Assembly (NCBI GenBank): GCA_021527695.1
Contig: JAKFAO010000006.1
Location: 806,001 to 870,000, forward strand
DNA length: 64,000 bases
Direction of reading: 5' to 3'
Source: Naematelia aurantialba
Lineage: Eukaryota > Basidiomycota > Tremellomycetes > Tremellales > Naemateliaceae
Shown: piece by piece, positions 30,488 to 43,219 of the stretch
Layout of the letters: every line of letters begins with the position of its first letter
How positions within the stretch are numbered: the first letter of the stretch is position 1
Made by a program: the position numbers and the translations under genes
Notes under the pieces: model-generated
Database searches by the model: none
Told to the model about the DNA's origin: nothing
The model's input: the letters and a program-made list of their open reading frames with translations, nothing else

Positions 30488-33400
30488 CTAGAACGACCGA
30501 CCTAGCCCCTCGTGGATCCTCGCCCGCTCCTCCTCGACACCACGCACCACCTCGTCCTGCGGCACCACGATGCGTTCGCCATCCACCTCGCGCTCCAGCA
30601 TGCCCTCTGCGGTCAACCTCGTATCTGCCGAATTCACGCCTGGCCCCAGAGGCTCTTCCCGCGAGGTGGCTGCCAACAGCGCCGCGTCGGGCGGCGAGAT
30701 GGCGTCGAAACTTCCGCCGCCGCCGCCGCTGCTGCTGCTCGAGCCAGCGTGTGGACGGGTAGGACTCGAGCCTGGGTAGTGGGCGGGATTGGAGACCGAG
30801 TTGGAGCGATGGCGACGGACTGGGATGGAAACGGGCGCGGACGTGGGCGACCGGTTGGGGATCGTCGTGCGTGAGGTTGGGGACGTCGGAGACGTCGGCA
30901 TTGGAGTGGGAATGGGAGTCGCAGATGACGACGAAGACGAAGACGAATCGGTTTCGCCGTCGCGATGCGCCGATGACGACGACGACGAGGGTAGAGATGG
31001 CTCCGGCTGAGGGCCAGCGTCGTCAGAGATCGACAGGCTCTGCGCCTCTAGAGTCAAGGCGACAATCGCCTCGACTGAGATCGGCTCTCCACCTCGAGTT
31101 TGCGTATGAGGGGCCGTCTCAGTGCGGTCCAGCCGCTCGCTGTCGGGCAAGACGGGGTTCGCAGAGGGCGGAAGTTCCTCGCCATCGTCGTCTCCCTCGA
31201 ATCCCCATGCCCGAGATCGCGGGGGTATCAGCCCCGTCGCGCCGCCGAATCCAGCATGTCCCGCGGCACCTTCGTCCACGTCTTCGTCCTCTTCGTCCTC
31301 TTCGTCTTCCTCGTCGTCGTCGTCGTCGTCGACGGGCATCTCGATCGTCGCCCCCCGACCAGGCATCGACGACGACAGCTCGCGGTCGAATTCGAACCAG
31401 TCTTGTGGGGTGACTGGTTCTTGAGGACCCAGCCGGCCGAGCGGATGAGACGGTGTCACCGAGGGCGCGAATGCGTCGTCGTCGAAGGGGTTCACGCCGG
31501 AATCGTTGTCTGGTGAATGTGATGGAGAGGCTGCGTTGAACGAGCCCCATGCTTCATCCTGCCGCGAATCAGCACGACCACTATCACGAACAACGACAAC
31601 GACAACGGCCGCGGCCACGACAACGTTCGACGCCAGCGTGATGCATCGCTGAACAAACTCACATCGTCAAAGTCATCAGACGAAGCAGGTCGACCTTGTC
31701 CTGATCCTGCGAAAGACTAGGTCCATCAGCCCGCTGCTCGTACATCGGCGATCAGGACAGCCGCTCACCCCGAAATCCTCGTCGTCGCTGCTTCGCCGGT
31801 CCTGTCCCGACGTACTAGGCCGAAGCCAGTCGGCATCATCATCATCGTCGTCTGAGAACTCTGCCTGGCGCCGTGACGATTCTGCCGACACGTTCCTCCA
31901 ATACTACGTTCGTCCATCAGCACCTTGCAGTGTCCATAAAATCCCCACCGCGACTCGACTCACATCGTCGCCCTCGCCCTCGAACCCTGATCGACTGACA
32001 AAACCATCTCCCGCGGATGTGCGCGTCAAAGGTTCGCCAAACTTGGCGTCGCCGCCATCATCACTATCCTCATCGCTACTGTCATCGTCTTTCCCGCTCA
32101 CGCCTACAACGGCAGAAGTAGCGGTGGCTGCTGCTGCTGCTGCTTCTGCTGCTGCGACCGCCGCTGCCGCCGTCGCCGCAGCCTTGCCGCCCGCCAGTGG
32201 AAGACTGTCTCGGGTCTTGGTGTCCCGCAAAGGGCCCTCGACAAACGCTTCCCACGCTGGCTCGTCGAACGACGATTTGATGATCGCAAACAGCTCGGGT
32301 GGGCACCTAGCAAGGAGCTTGACGAGTTCCTCGGCGATCAGGATGATGTGACCCATATTGGCCATGCGCGGAGACTTGTGCACCTTTCTGAAGGGCAATC
32401 AGTAACGGCCAGCGGATGACAATTGATAGTATACTCACACTACCTTCCCATTGAGCTGATAAGCGTCCAGAACCCGCTGGATCAACTGGCCCTCCCTGAT
32501 CAATTCAATGACCAATTCGCGATTAAGTCCAGGCCCCAATCGGCCATTCAAGATCTGTTGGAAGATGTCGTAAACGACGTGATGGAGGAAATTGTTGTTG
32601 GGATATTCAAAGAACAGGTCGATGGTGACTGGGATCGCACGGTATTGGAGAAACTTGGCCTTGAGGCGATCCCCAAGGACGAGTCTGTGGTCTTTCTGAG
32701 CTGCGGCGGCCGTGGCGTCTGTCTCGGCGGCCTTGGAGGTGTACGGCTCGGACGCGACTGACGGAGCCGCGGTGGTGAATTCAAGAGCCAGCTCTGAGGC
32801 TGATCCCAGCTCGGAAGCGGCGGACGATGAAGCCACAGCCGCGGACTCGATGCCCATCACATCACGCAGGCGGGCGGCATTTTCTTGAGAAGGCGGAGGG
32901 GGCACAGGGATATCCGCGCCTGTGCTAGTCTCTGCTGCTGGACCTGCGGCAGATTCTGTGGCAAGTAGTAATGTTCGCGATGCCGAAGGCGAAGGACTAG
33001 GCGTCGTCTCGTCGTCCATGTCTTCCAGCATGGCTTCGTCATCGGATCCAACCTCCTCCGAGCCCGTCAAAGAGCAGTCGGTCGACCCGCTGCTGACTGG
33101 TAACTCGCGCGCTTGAGTGACGTGGTCTGTCGGGTCTGTCTCTTCTCCCTCTTCGTCTCCCACACGATCCCCATCGATCGCCTCGCCCAGCGCTTCGAGC
33201 CCCGCCAACCCGCCAGACAAAATTCCGTCGAGCGTGTAGCTCGGACCGACCGCTTCTTTGCGGTTCAGAATTGACATGTTGGAACTGTGCAGTAGTTCGG
33301 CGTACAGCTCGATCACTCTGAATCGCTCGAGCGTCAATGGTTTGGGATTCGCCTGCGAGGCAGCTCGCGCTTGCGTGCGCGGGTGGAGCAAGTAGCGATG

Positions 33401-35091
33401 GAGGTCTCCGAACCGATCTGAAATAGCCTCGAGTAAATTCCCCAGATGCACGATGCCCATCTTTGCTGACAGCTCGACCATGGCTTCTTCCATCCGCTGA
33501 CGCATCTCATCCTCCTCGCCTTCAGCCGGGATCTGCAGGCCCATAAGTTTATTGCGCAGGGTGTGGAAGAGGTGTGGTTCGGAAAAGTCCGAATTGTTTC
33601 TCCGGATAATCTCGACGAGGATGTTGCACACCTGCGAGAGCGAGCTGGTGGCTGAAGCGAGGGACGGGAGGGGATGCACGATGAATGGGTCGGCCGGACT
33701 GGGCTCTTTTCTCTCGGGGTCGACACCGGGCCAGTCAGCGTCGGAAATGTCCACTTCGTCGAGCATGAACCCGACCATAGTTTTGACGCTCTCGACGCCG
33801 ACGAGCTCGCGGATGAGGCGATTGTCACGAGATCCAAGGGGTTGGACCTGGCCCTGCTGCTCGATCGCGTTGCCGCCGGCGGGATTGAAGGGCGACGGTG
33901 CGCACAGGGTAATGATGGATTTCAGCAATTCGCCCGCGACAATGTGCATGCTGGTTGGGTGATGGGGCGAGAGGAGAGCGAGTAAACGAGGAATGAGACC
34001 TTCGTTCCCGAGCCATTCGATGACGCCGCCAACGCCAGCTTCTTCGGACGACACGATCCGCAAGAGCATGTCCTGGATTGCGGGACTTTCTATTCTAGCC
34101 ATCATCCTCTCGACGACATTGGGTATAGTCTGGATGAAGTGTATCATCTACCGCATCGTCAGCGTGAGAGAAGGATAAGGTGGCAAGGTGGGACAGACCT
34201 CCGTGGTACGCTTGGTCAGGAGGTGTACGTTGACTCTAACCCAGAGCCCCCGAATGACCTCTCTCTTACGATCACGCTCCTCATCCTCGTCGGAACGGAA
34301 CTCGTCGGTCACGCGTTGTCGCTCGCCCTTTTCGTACAGCGAGTTTGACAGGGTCTCCGCACTCTCGCCACCTGCCACTGGCTCGATAGCAGGGAGGACT
34401 GCATCCCAGAAGGGGCGAAGGACGGTGTCCTTGTTGGCCATGACTGTTTCAGGTATGGACCAAAGATCCGCCGTGAGCAGCTCGGTAGCGACGCTCGGAT
34501 ACCTAGCGGGTTAGTCAGTGTAGTCCAGACCGAGTCACGTGCGATCTTAAGACTCACTTGGCGCGTTGAGTATCCTCATCTCGGGACACCGTGCGATCCA
34601 GTCCCTGACCCAGACCTATTCCGAGAGCACTTGTGGACGAGCCAGCGTCGTCGGTGTTGCCGCTATCGTCGTGGATCTTGGCTGGCTCGAGAGGAGGAGA
34701 GCCCGGGCCGGACCCTGGTATAGGCAAGGGTCGAGCGACTCGATACGCCGGGTAGAGGTCGGGTGAGAGGATGGCTTGGTCGAAGATGGCTGAATCCGCC
34801 GCGTCTGCTTGCTGATCCAGCTCATCCAGACCTGCGATGACCCAGTGAAACAACGACTGCACCACCCCGTCCGACCCTAGATACGTCACGAGCCTACAGT
34901 AGCGTGTCAGTCTTGTGCTTGTGACAGGGTTTGAAGAGGAGACAAGGGATAGGGACGCACCTATTGTTCTGAGCCTTGACCTCATTCAGCAGGTCAGTCT
35001 CATCCATCAACTCTTCGACGCTGGGCGGTGCTTCGCGCGAGAAGAGGCTATCGATGTTCGAGGTCGCCGCAAAGCTGAATTTCCACAACAT
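30488..35091 (-). CDS. SAPS-domain protein (Sit4/PP6-associated regulatory subunit)
   Basis: Eight exons close in frame: 34961-35091, 34558-34893, 34199-34502, 32439-34147, 31964-32387, 31769-31903, 31663-31716 and 30488-31558, giving 1387 residues. The N-terminus MLWKFSFAATSNIDSLFSRE is the conserved SAPS start. Helical-repeat SAPS sequence follows: LLNEVKAQNNRLVTYLG, FIQTIPNVVERMMARIESPA, LLRIVSSEE, GLIPRLLALLSP, RFRVIELYAELLHSSNM, FFEYPNNNFLHHVVYDIFQQ, LIREGQLIQRVLDAYQLNGK and ANMGHIILIAEELVKLL. SAPS proteins (yeast Sap155/185/190, human PPP6R1-3) bind the Sit4/PP6 catalytic phosphatase and direct it in TOR-linked cell-cycle and stress control. The last third is disordered and strongly acidic or Ser-rich, with a Glu/Asp run near 31290-31340. 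An Ala-rich stretch is encoded at 32110-32190. Cytosolic location is assumed from the family. Confidence 0.93.
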
Positions 35092-35545
35092 GGTCGCTTA
35101 TATCTCTTGTACGTCGGTTTCAAAGTCGTGCAGTGTGGTAGCGGAGATTGCAACAAGGAGCCGAGGCGGTGGGAGAGGATCAAGCCGAGGTGGTCGTGGT
35201 CGCGCGAGGAGGCCAGGTGGAAAGAGAGGAGTCTCGAGTGTGGATGCGTCGGGGCTGAATCGATAAACGGGGCCGCATGGATGCCTGGTGTGTCACACTT
35301 GATGTATCTAGTGTCTAGATGTGTCTGACGAGCAGATGGACATGGGGATTGGTGAGGATGAGGAGATGTAGGGAGATGTACTGTCCCCGTCTTACTATTC
35401 TGGCTGCCAGTTGGTTTCGGCGAAACAAGGGGACTGGTCCCACGTGGCACCGCCTAAGCCGCGGGCATCGCCGCCACTGCAGCTCACCTGTTTTTGCTGC
35501 TGCAGTCTTGGGTTTGATGCTTTGGGAAGACATGACATTGTGAGG
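35092..35545. promoter_or_regulatory. Divergent promoter region SAPS gene / SPP1-like gene
   Basis: About 450 bp between divergent starts. The frame of the + strand gene stays open back to about 35411 without an ATG, so its 5' limit is uncertain. No motif is claimed. Confidence 0.45.
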
Positions 35546-38500
35546 ATGCGCGCTGTATGGTCAAGCTCGGGCCACCGGCATGACAGAGATACCAGTGCGG
35601 CACCTTCAACCGCATCCACGGACCCTATGAACCTCAACGACGATGACGAGATGGGTCCGACTGGCCAAGCCCCTCCGACGATCTTTGAGCAGGACAACGA
35701 AGCGGAAACGTCTGCGTCCGACTCGGGCGACGAGGCGCACCAGACCCATCAATCAGGACCTCCGAGGCGCTACCACCACTCTGGGAGCGATAGTGATTCA
35801 CGGACGCGTGGAAGTCAAACTTGGAAAAAGCGGATTGACGGGGAAGGATCTCTTAGCCCGAGGAAGCTCCAAGACGCGTCAGGATCCGGCAAGAAACGTA
35901 GACGCCTGTCTTCGAGCTCGGAGAGCGAGGACACAGACGACGATGAGCATGGTTCGCGTCACGTATCGACCGACCCACGCTCGCCGCCCAATCCAGTACA
36001 CAGAGCCGACCTCCAGCCAGACCCAGCACAAGCTACCATCTCTTCTTCATCGTTCGAGCCATCTTCTGTCCTTCCTCCCATGGCTGCGGCAGGATACTTG
36101 TCCACAGCTGGATCTCCACCCTCGGAACGCTCCACTTCCTCTCCACCTTTTGACGGCTTGGTCCCTCCTGGTCCGGAATCCGAGTCACCCGATAGTCATC
36201 AGCCAGTTGAGGACGGGGCGGCTCATACTGGAGGCTTGGACCTTCCGGCGGATCCCACGTCCTCCGCCCCAGAAGAGCTGGATACGAGTGCGGTTATGGA
36301 ATATGGAGCGGTGTCTCCTCACATTGGTGAAACAGGTGCCCGGCCTGACTTGGCGAGCGACTCGGAGCGAATACATGAAGATGGGCTTTCAGCAGCGAAC
36401 ATGACACTGCTACGACATGCTAGTGTTGATCTCAATGATAGCTCTGAGGATCTCCAGGAACAGGCGGGGCGTATATACGACGACGAGAATGGTTCGCAAG
36501 CCGAAACCTCCGTCAGAATGATCGCGGATGACGCTGTGACGGGAGCGCTCATGACGGATCCTCCGGCTGCTCCAAGCTCCATCGAGGATGACACCGCGGC
36601 TGTTCAGTCTACTACGCGGGACGAAGCGCTGGTACAAGCGGGGAAGTCACAAACAATTGCCGCTTCGGTCGAGGAACACCCTACCATCGACCTGCAGGGG
36701 GATGTAGTAATGTCATCGTCAATCCCGGCAGACGCGTCTGTTGGTATCGCCTCGTCATCTCAGAACGACCCAGTCGAACAACCACATGCATCGTCGACGG
36801 TCGTGCCAACAGATGAACCGACCCTCTCGGCACCAGCTTCAGAGCCCAACGTGACCTCTCCCGTTCCTCAGCCCGGCCTTCCCCCAGCGACCATCGCCGA
36901 TCTTCCCACTCGACCAGTGTGGAACCCAGCAGACTGGGTGGTCGACACTGCGTCAGCCGCCAAAGCTCGCCATGCCAACCGTGTCTCCAAGGCGGTCTCC
37001 AGCTCGCCCATGCCTCCGGAAACCGTGCCCAAGGCCAAGGCCAAGAAGGAGAAGGCGGACAAGGACAAGATGGTCAGCCGACAGGAGGATGGTGCTGGGG
37101 AGGCCGAGCGGGTGGAGATGCCGGGAGGGAAGGATAAAGTCAAGAGCAAAAAGGAGGTGAAGAAAGTCAAGGGCAAGCCCAAGTCCAAGGTAGGCATCCG
37201 ACTATACCTTCGTTCTACATTTAGTTGGCCCGGTGCTGACGGCCCAAAGGTGGATGACCTTAAGAACGGCAGCAAACACAGAGCGAGCAGTAATTCGGTG
37301 AGTGTCCGGCAGTTGAAGTCGGATGAACGTGCATATTCTGACACCTCGCAGTACGACTCTCCGGTAGGAGCTGCATCTTCACCCGTTCAATCCTCCGTAC
37401 CTCCCTCGCCGAGTCAGAATCACGAGGACACACCCGATGAGGACGATAACAGAGTCTTTTGTATCTGCCGCAGGCCGTACGGGGACGAGGACGAAGGTAC
37501 AACCATGATCGCTTGCGATAATGGGTGAGTCCCATGTCATAACGGAGACCAAGGGAGGACTGATCATGGCAAGATGCGAGAATTGGTTCCACCCCTCTTG
37601 TGTTGGGATCGACGAAGATCTCTGTGATTTGATCGATACTTACATCTGCCCATTATGCGAGCCTCGTGAGTCTGCAGTCTTCGAGGTCACTCTCGCCCTT
37701 CCCGTTTCCCCCATGGCCGGCTGACTGTGGCCTGAGATACCTCGCTTCGGACGATCATCAAACGGCGATGCAAGCGTGAAGGGTGCGATAACGCTGTCAA
37801 GCAGATCAACTCCAAGTAAGCAGACCGATAATCGATGTGCCCATTGATTGACGAACACTGCAGATTCTGTTCCGACTTGTGCGGCTTCAAACACGCTCAA
37901 GTCCTCGTTGAGGGTCTGGGGAACAAGAAAGTCGTCTCGTCGCTTTCGAATACGTTCTGCTATTATCCTCGACCCAACCATGTCCGCGTGGTTCATCATC
38001 TTCCCCCCTCCAGTCCTCCCTCTCAAGGCGACGGCACACCAGGTGACCGCTTAGTTGCCATCATCAACAACCAGCTGCAAATCGCTCAGCGATCATTGGA
38101 GCTGGTGAGGAAGCGCCAAACTCTCCTGCGGCAGGTCGTGGCGCGTCTCGCTGCCCAGGCGGTGCTTGTCAATGTCAATGGCGATGGTGATGGCGCTGGC
38201 GATGAGGGCGAGAAACCCCGAAAAGGAAAGAAAGATGGGAAACGACAGGGCGGGGAAGACAGGCCGTGCGGATGGGATAGGAGGCTGGTGTGGGGTGATG
38301 ACGAGGTACGAAGGTGGGATGGGGTTGGCGGAACCGACGGTGGCGGTGGAGAGGATGGGCTGGTTTGTACGTTGGGGAAGAGGAGGTGCGACAGGCATCA
38401 GGGGTAAGTTCGTCTCACCCCATATCCCCGCTCCTGTGCTTCACCCTCTCAGCCTCTACTACCTACATCCCGGCATTGCCTTTCGCAATGTCGCCGATGA

Positions 38501-38725
38501 ACATTTGGAGTCCACGCTGACGCCTGGATGAAGGTGGCAGAAAACCCTGGCGGTTGCATACGAGGTCGAAGAGGCGCAGCTGGTTCGTTGTATTCCTTGC
38601 TTGAACCTGAACATGTTGGAAGCTGACCGTCTCGACAGATAAGGCGCAAAGAGACGCTCGAGGTGCAGAAGAGCGAGATCAAGGCTGACATGGAGATGGA
38701 GGCCCAGGGGTGGAAAGTCAAGTGA
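35546..38725 (+). CDS. SPP1: COMPASS subunit Spp1/CFP1-type PHD-finger protein
   Basis: Nine exons close in frame: 35546-37189, 37250-37297, 37352-37524, 37574-37665, 37737-37815, 37864-38403, 38534-38582 and 38639-38725, after counting the first as a single 1644-nt exon. About 900 residues. A PHD finger starts at VFCICRRPYG and continues TTMIACDNGCENWFHPSC and YICPLCEP, a full C4HC3 ligand set. It is followed by a second cysteine cluster, RRCKREGCDNAVKQ with KFCSDLCGFKHA, and by the C-terminal KRRCDRHQGWQKTLAV, a pattern specific to CFP1/Spp1 relatives. Spp1 binds H3K4me3 and helps Set1/COMPASS methylate H3K4. The ~600 residues before the PHD finger are disordered, Ser/Asp/Pro-rich and end in a Lys-rich stretch; yeast Spp1 has no such extension. 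The start could be the ATG at 35546 or at 35627. Confidence 0.83.
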
Positions 38726-39530
38726 GGAGTCTTGTTTCTGGGGATGGTGGCTGCCGCTGACAGACAGGGATGGACTGGCTGGACGTTTGAAGGCTGCGAA
38801 CGGGTCTTTGGTTGCGGATGAGAGCTGAGGGGATCGACGCGGTCTTGATCCCATCCTGCGACTTCTCCGCACGTCCAAGCAGTGTATGCGACGTGCTGCT
38901 TGGTCAATTATCCTAACCTCTGTGGGATGTCACTCTCCACGTGTCCGCGCGGCGTGCCTGCATCGGTATATCGGGAAACATCTGGGGCTCCATGCCAAAG
39001 TGAAGATCGACGCCATGTCTTTCTTTCCTTCCTTTGTGACTGTTTCTTTCCTTCCCTCGCGTGATGATCGAGACTGGGTGAAATCAACATCATCATCATC
39101 ATACTGTTTGCTTTTATTTAACCTCTAGCCACTCGTCACTCTGTCTGCCTCGAATGCCCCCAACCCCTCTAGTTGTATATACTCGCCCGCGCCATCACCT
39201 GCATCCACGCCCTCACCGATCCTCTCACCATCACCATCATCCTCCACACCACCACCCGGCAAACTGTCGACCTTCGCCCAACGCCTCGGGTTTGAGTTTA
39301 CCCACTTCTTCACCTTGCCGGAGAACCTACCGTTTGAGCATCCACACCTCGATCCATCGCGACGCGCTTCGTTCCAGCTTGCGCGAGGAAGCGCCAGCCA
39401 CAGCCAACGTGGCGGTGGTAGCGACAAGACTGGGGTCGGGATCGGGATCGGGATCGGGGTCGGGGGTAGGAGCGGGGGTGGGGGCGGGATCGGTGGAGCG
39501 TTGCCCCACGACCGGATCCCTTTGTTACGT
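38726..39530. promoter_or_regulatory. Upstream region of the MFS transporter gene
   Basis: About 800 bp. It contains an ATC run near 39088-39100 and a GGGATC run at 39437-39466. The open frame continuing upstream of 39531 reads as Gly/Ile repeats and is not thought to be coding. No other gene seen. Confidence 0.45.
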
Positions 39531-42500
39531 ATGACCGAGGAGTTCGATGGCGCTGGCACTGGAAACGGGTATGGCATTGAGAATGGTGAGGAGGGGTATG
39601 GGAATGGGTATGGGATCGGGAAAGGGTATGGGATTGAGAATGGTGAGGACGGGTATGGGAACGGGAGTGGTGAGGATAGGTATAGGAATGAGAATGGTGA
39701 GGATGGATATGGATATGCAGAGGGAAGAGGGGAAGGAGAAGAGGACGATGGACCGCACGGCGCAGGGAGCGGACAGATGAACGGCATGGCCGAGGCCAAG
39801 TGGCAGATGGTGTACCGCCTCAAAGCGGCCGAGCTGGCAGGGCAGATAAGCGACGATACCCTCGTAGGAGGAAGCACGTTTGACGCGTTGAGTTTGTATG
39901 AAAAGAAGTCGGTGTTGATCAATCGGGAGCTCGAGTGGGTGGAATTCGTCTCTCTTGCCTTGCGATTTTGCCCCGTGCTTGGTCTCTTGCTACCTTCCTC
40001 CCTGCCTTTTGTATCCTTGATTCCTGTCGTCCCATGGTCGCTGGTTGCTCACCCTCCTTCTCTTGGGCTGGGCGGCGAGCTGTGGTGCGGGAGAGCAGAG
40101 GGCGCAGAGCTGACGCAATGAACAGTCTCATGGGCATGGGGAGCTATCAGTGGTGTATCTTCTTCTTGTGTGGATTTGGTGGGTCCCTTGTTCGCTCCTG
40201 TGTCGTGATATACCCAGAGTACTGATGCAATCCTGCAGGATACTTTCTTGAGTGAGTTCTCAATGTTTCCGCATCGAGACCAGTTCTTACGCAGCAGTCT
40301 TTGTTGGGCGCAGGCGGGAGGTCTAGTCGGCTCAGCTATCATCCAAGAACTTGGAATCGGCAGTACGTCAACCTTTCCCATCTTCCATAACGTCAGCGGG
40401 CGAGCTGATACCAGCGATAATAGCCGACCACGCGGGCGACCTATCGACAGCGTTCAACACGGGCCTCACTGTTGGCGCATTCACATGGGGCTTGATGGTG
40501 GATATCGTTGGGAGAAGGTGGTGTTTCAACATTACGTGTTTGATCGCTTCGGTCTTTGGATTCTTGGTTGCTGGTGAGTGAGCTCTACAGTCGGGGCACA
40601 TGGCAGGGGCAGAGGAGGGAGCCACATGCCGTTAGCGGGAGGGGCGGAGGACCAAAGGGGTGGGGGAGAGGGAGATGGAGAACGAGAGAGTAAGAGAGTA
40701 AGAGAGACAGAGAGACAGAGAGACAGAGAGACAGAGAGACAGAGAGACAGAGAGACAGAGAGACAGAGAGACAGAGAGACAGAGAGACAGAGAGACAGAG
40801 AGACAGAGAGACAGAGAGACGGAGAGACGGAGAGACGGAGACAGAGTGTCTCCACCAGCTATGCTGACTCGGATAGTCCCCTCAAGTTACGGCGCGATAT
40901 GTTTCTTCTACTCGCTGTTAGGTTTCGCGGTGGGGGGAAATATCCCGATTGACGCAACGATCACTCTCGAGTTCTTGCCAAAGAATCGGCGCTGGCTCTT
41001 GGCGGCGCTAAGTACCTTCCAGGTGAGTTCGACACCTCCCGTGACATCGTCGCCGGCTAGTGTTCTGTGGTTCTCCGGCTGTCTATACGAGGGCCGCAGC
41101 ACAGAAGCAATCCTGACGCCATGCAGCCCCTCGGCACAGTTGCTGCCTCTGTGATTGCGTTTCGTCTCATCCCGAGTCATTCTTGCGGAGCAGACTTACC
41201 AGCCTGTATTACCGGTGCAAATCCATGCTGCTCCAAAAGCTCCAACATGGGCTGGTACGTCAGTCCCGGCGACTGCGATCTCAGCTTACAACGTCAGGCG
41301 ATACACCATGGTTGTTCTAGGCGCGGTTACATTCTTCATCTTCCTGCTTCGCTTTGTCGGTATGTCAGCGCCGAGACTGGACTTGATCTGCCGCCCGCCG
41401 CTGATGGTCTAGCATTCCGCTTTCGCGAGTCTCCCAAATACCTTCTGTCGAAAGGCCATGATGCCAAAGCGCTCGACGTCTTGTACTCTGTAGCTGAATT
41501 CAACAAACGTGCGCAGCCTACTCTTAGCTTGGATGACTTTAGAGCGCTCGAGTTCCAGGAACAGCAAAGCCAGAGCATTGCTTCGGAGATACCCATCAAT
41601 GGCGGAAAGTATGAAGCGGGACCTCCGGAGAATGGGCGCGGCGTGCTTGTCAATGGCTTTAATCAAGTCTTTGGACATCTGCGGGGTCTGTTCAAGGATA
41701 AGCGCAACACGTACCTGTTTGTTGTCCTCGGTGTGGCGTGAGTCGACTGGAGCTCCAAGCGGAGAGTGGTACTGATTGTAGACGCAGATTCATGAGCGAC
41801 TTCTTCTCATTTTCCTTAGCGGGTTATTTTCTCCCCTTGATCCTACGAGACAAGGGAGTCGATGCCAACCAATCCACGGCGGACACATACCGATCTTATA
41901 TCTGGATCTGTTAGTGCTCTGTCCCCTTTCGAGGTGCGGGTATGCTGATAGTCGGCCTCCAGATTTGCCTGGTGTTACGGCGACGCTAGTCGCAGCAGCG
42001 GTGAGTCTGGTCTACACACACTGCATTCGCTTGCTGACATTCGGGCTACAGTTCATGGAGATCCCTCGTGTGGGCCGTAAACGGTCCATGGTCTTTGCAG
42101 CTGCCCTGATGGGCGTCTCGTTGGCTATGTATCAGCTCGTCGACTCGATCGTGGCCAATATCGTGTTCAACGCGATGGAGTACTGGTTCCAGAGGTCCGT
42201 CTTGTGCATTGGATGCCGGGCGGGCGGCTGACGCATTCCGGGTAGCTTGTACAACGCGTTGCTGTATGCCTACACGCCGGAAGCTTTTGCCGCGCCGTTC
42301 AGGGGCTCTGCATGTGGAATGCTATCGACTCTCGGCCGTATCGCGAGTATAGTGTGTTTTATGAACTGGATTCAAGCAAGATGACTGACACTGACGGTGC
42401 AGGTGGCACCCATTGCGACGACGCGCGTGTACAATGGATCCCATTCGCCTGGAGTGTTGTGGCTCGGCGCTGGGGGAGCGTGGTTGTCCATGCTGGCGAT

Positions 42501-42543
42501 TGCGCTGTTGCCGGGTGATACCCAGGGGAAGCAGACTTTCTAA
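39531..42543 (+). CDS. Major facilitator superfamily transporter with Gly-rich N-terminus
   Basis: Fourteen exons close in frame: 39531-39934, 40126-40178, 40239-40251, 40298-40362, 40415-40573, 40859-41022, 41127-41254, 41298-41359, 41413-41737, 41788-41909, 41963-42000, 42052-42194, 42246-42351 and 42403-42543, giving 640 residues. Transport landmarks are MGMGSYQWCIFFLCGFGYFL (first membrane helix), the loop motif WGLMVDIVGRRWCFN between helices 2 and 3, FAVGGNIPIDATITLEFLP, and ESPKYLLSKGHDAKALDVL before a large central loop. The second half has IPRVGRKRSMVFAAALMG and YAYTPEAFAAPFRGSACGM. The pattern is that of fungal SV2-like/inorganic-solute MFS carriers; the substrate cannot be told. 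About 90 residues before the first helix are a NGE(D)GYGNG repeat. Exon 3 is a 13-nt microexon. Intron 5 carries an 8-bp repeat array. Confidence 0.87.
40688..40848. repeat. Intronic 8-bp tandem repeat (AGAGAGAC)~20
   Basis: About 20 copies of AGAGAGAC (with GGAGAGAC variants at the right end) in intron 5 of the MFS gene. The array makes this 285-nt intron five times longer than most others in the same gene. Confidence 0.95.
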
Positions 42544-43219
42544 AGTCTCCGCGGGTTACGAGGGCACAATATATGCCCAAAGGAGCATGAGCGTCTAGAG
42601 ACGATATACTGCGCATAGAACGATGATGCATGTGGGATGAGCTATTCGCATGTCGAAGTGTTCAGCCAAGCGACGACCTGAGTAAGCGACGGATCGGTGT
42701 TGATGGCTGGTATAGAAGCGAGGTGTGGAGCATGAGCACATGTAGTTAGTCACTGGTGTTATTGGCCTGCGGCAATGGCCACAGTACTGAAGAGTGGAGG
42801 GAATGAGAAGAGAGGGAGGAGGGGAGGAGAGGAGGGAGAGGAGAGGGGGGAGAGGAGAGGACAGGGAGGACAGCGGTGGAGGGAGTGGAGGAAGCGGCGA
42901 TTGGTGTTCCGGCCAATGACGTCTGACTGTCGCCGCAAAAACCGGAGCGACGTTTATAAAGGTTTTTACATACAGTTGGCGTCATGACTGGGCTGTCGGT
43001 GTACATAAGGCGACGCAACTGCTTGACGTGTTCTTGACCTGGCACTCGTACTCGTAGCTATCTACACAAAACTGCAAGCCAAGTCGACATCTGCCAACAC
43101 CCAGCATTCAGCAGCCAACAGCCAGCATCCAACATCCAACAGCCAACAGCCAACAGCCAGCAGCCGACATCTACCAGCCAACAGCCAACCTTTATATCCC
43201 AGTATCCCATTCGATCGCC
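42544..43219. promoter_or_regulatory. Intergenic region with purine tract and upstream minisatellite
   Basis: No gene. Bases 42785-42895 are almost pure purine (GGAGAGGAGAGG-like). Bases 43080-43190 hold about 13 copies of a 7-8 bp unit like CAGCCAA or CAGCATC directly before the start codon of the next gene, so part is probably 5' leader. Confidence 0.55.

Noticed and set aside
39125..39922. A 265-codon Pro/Ser/Tyr-rich - strand ORF.
   Set aside because: It is the complement of the Gly-Tyr-Gly-Asn coding repeat of the MFS gene; its open frame is explained by repeat composition.
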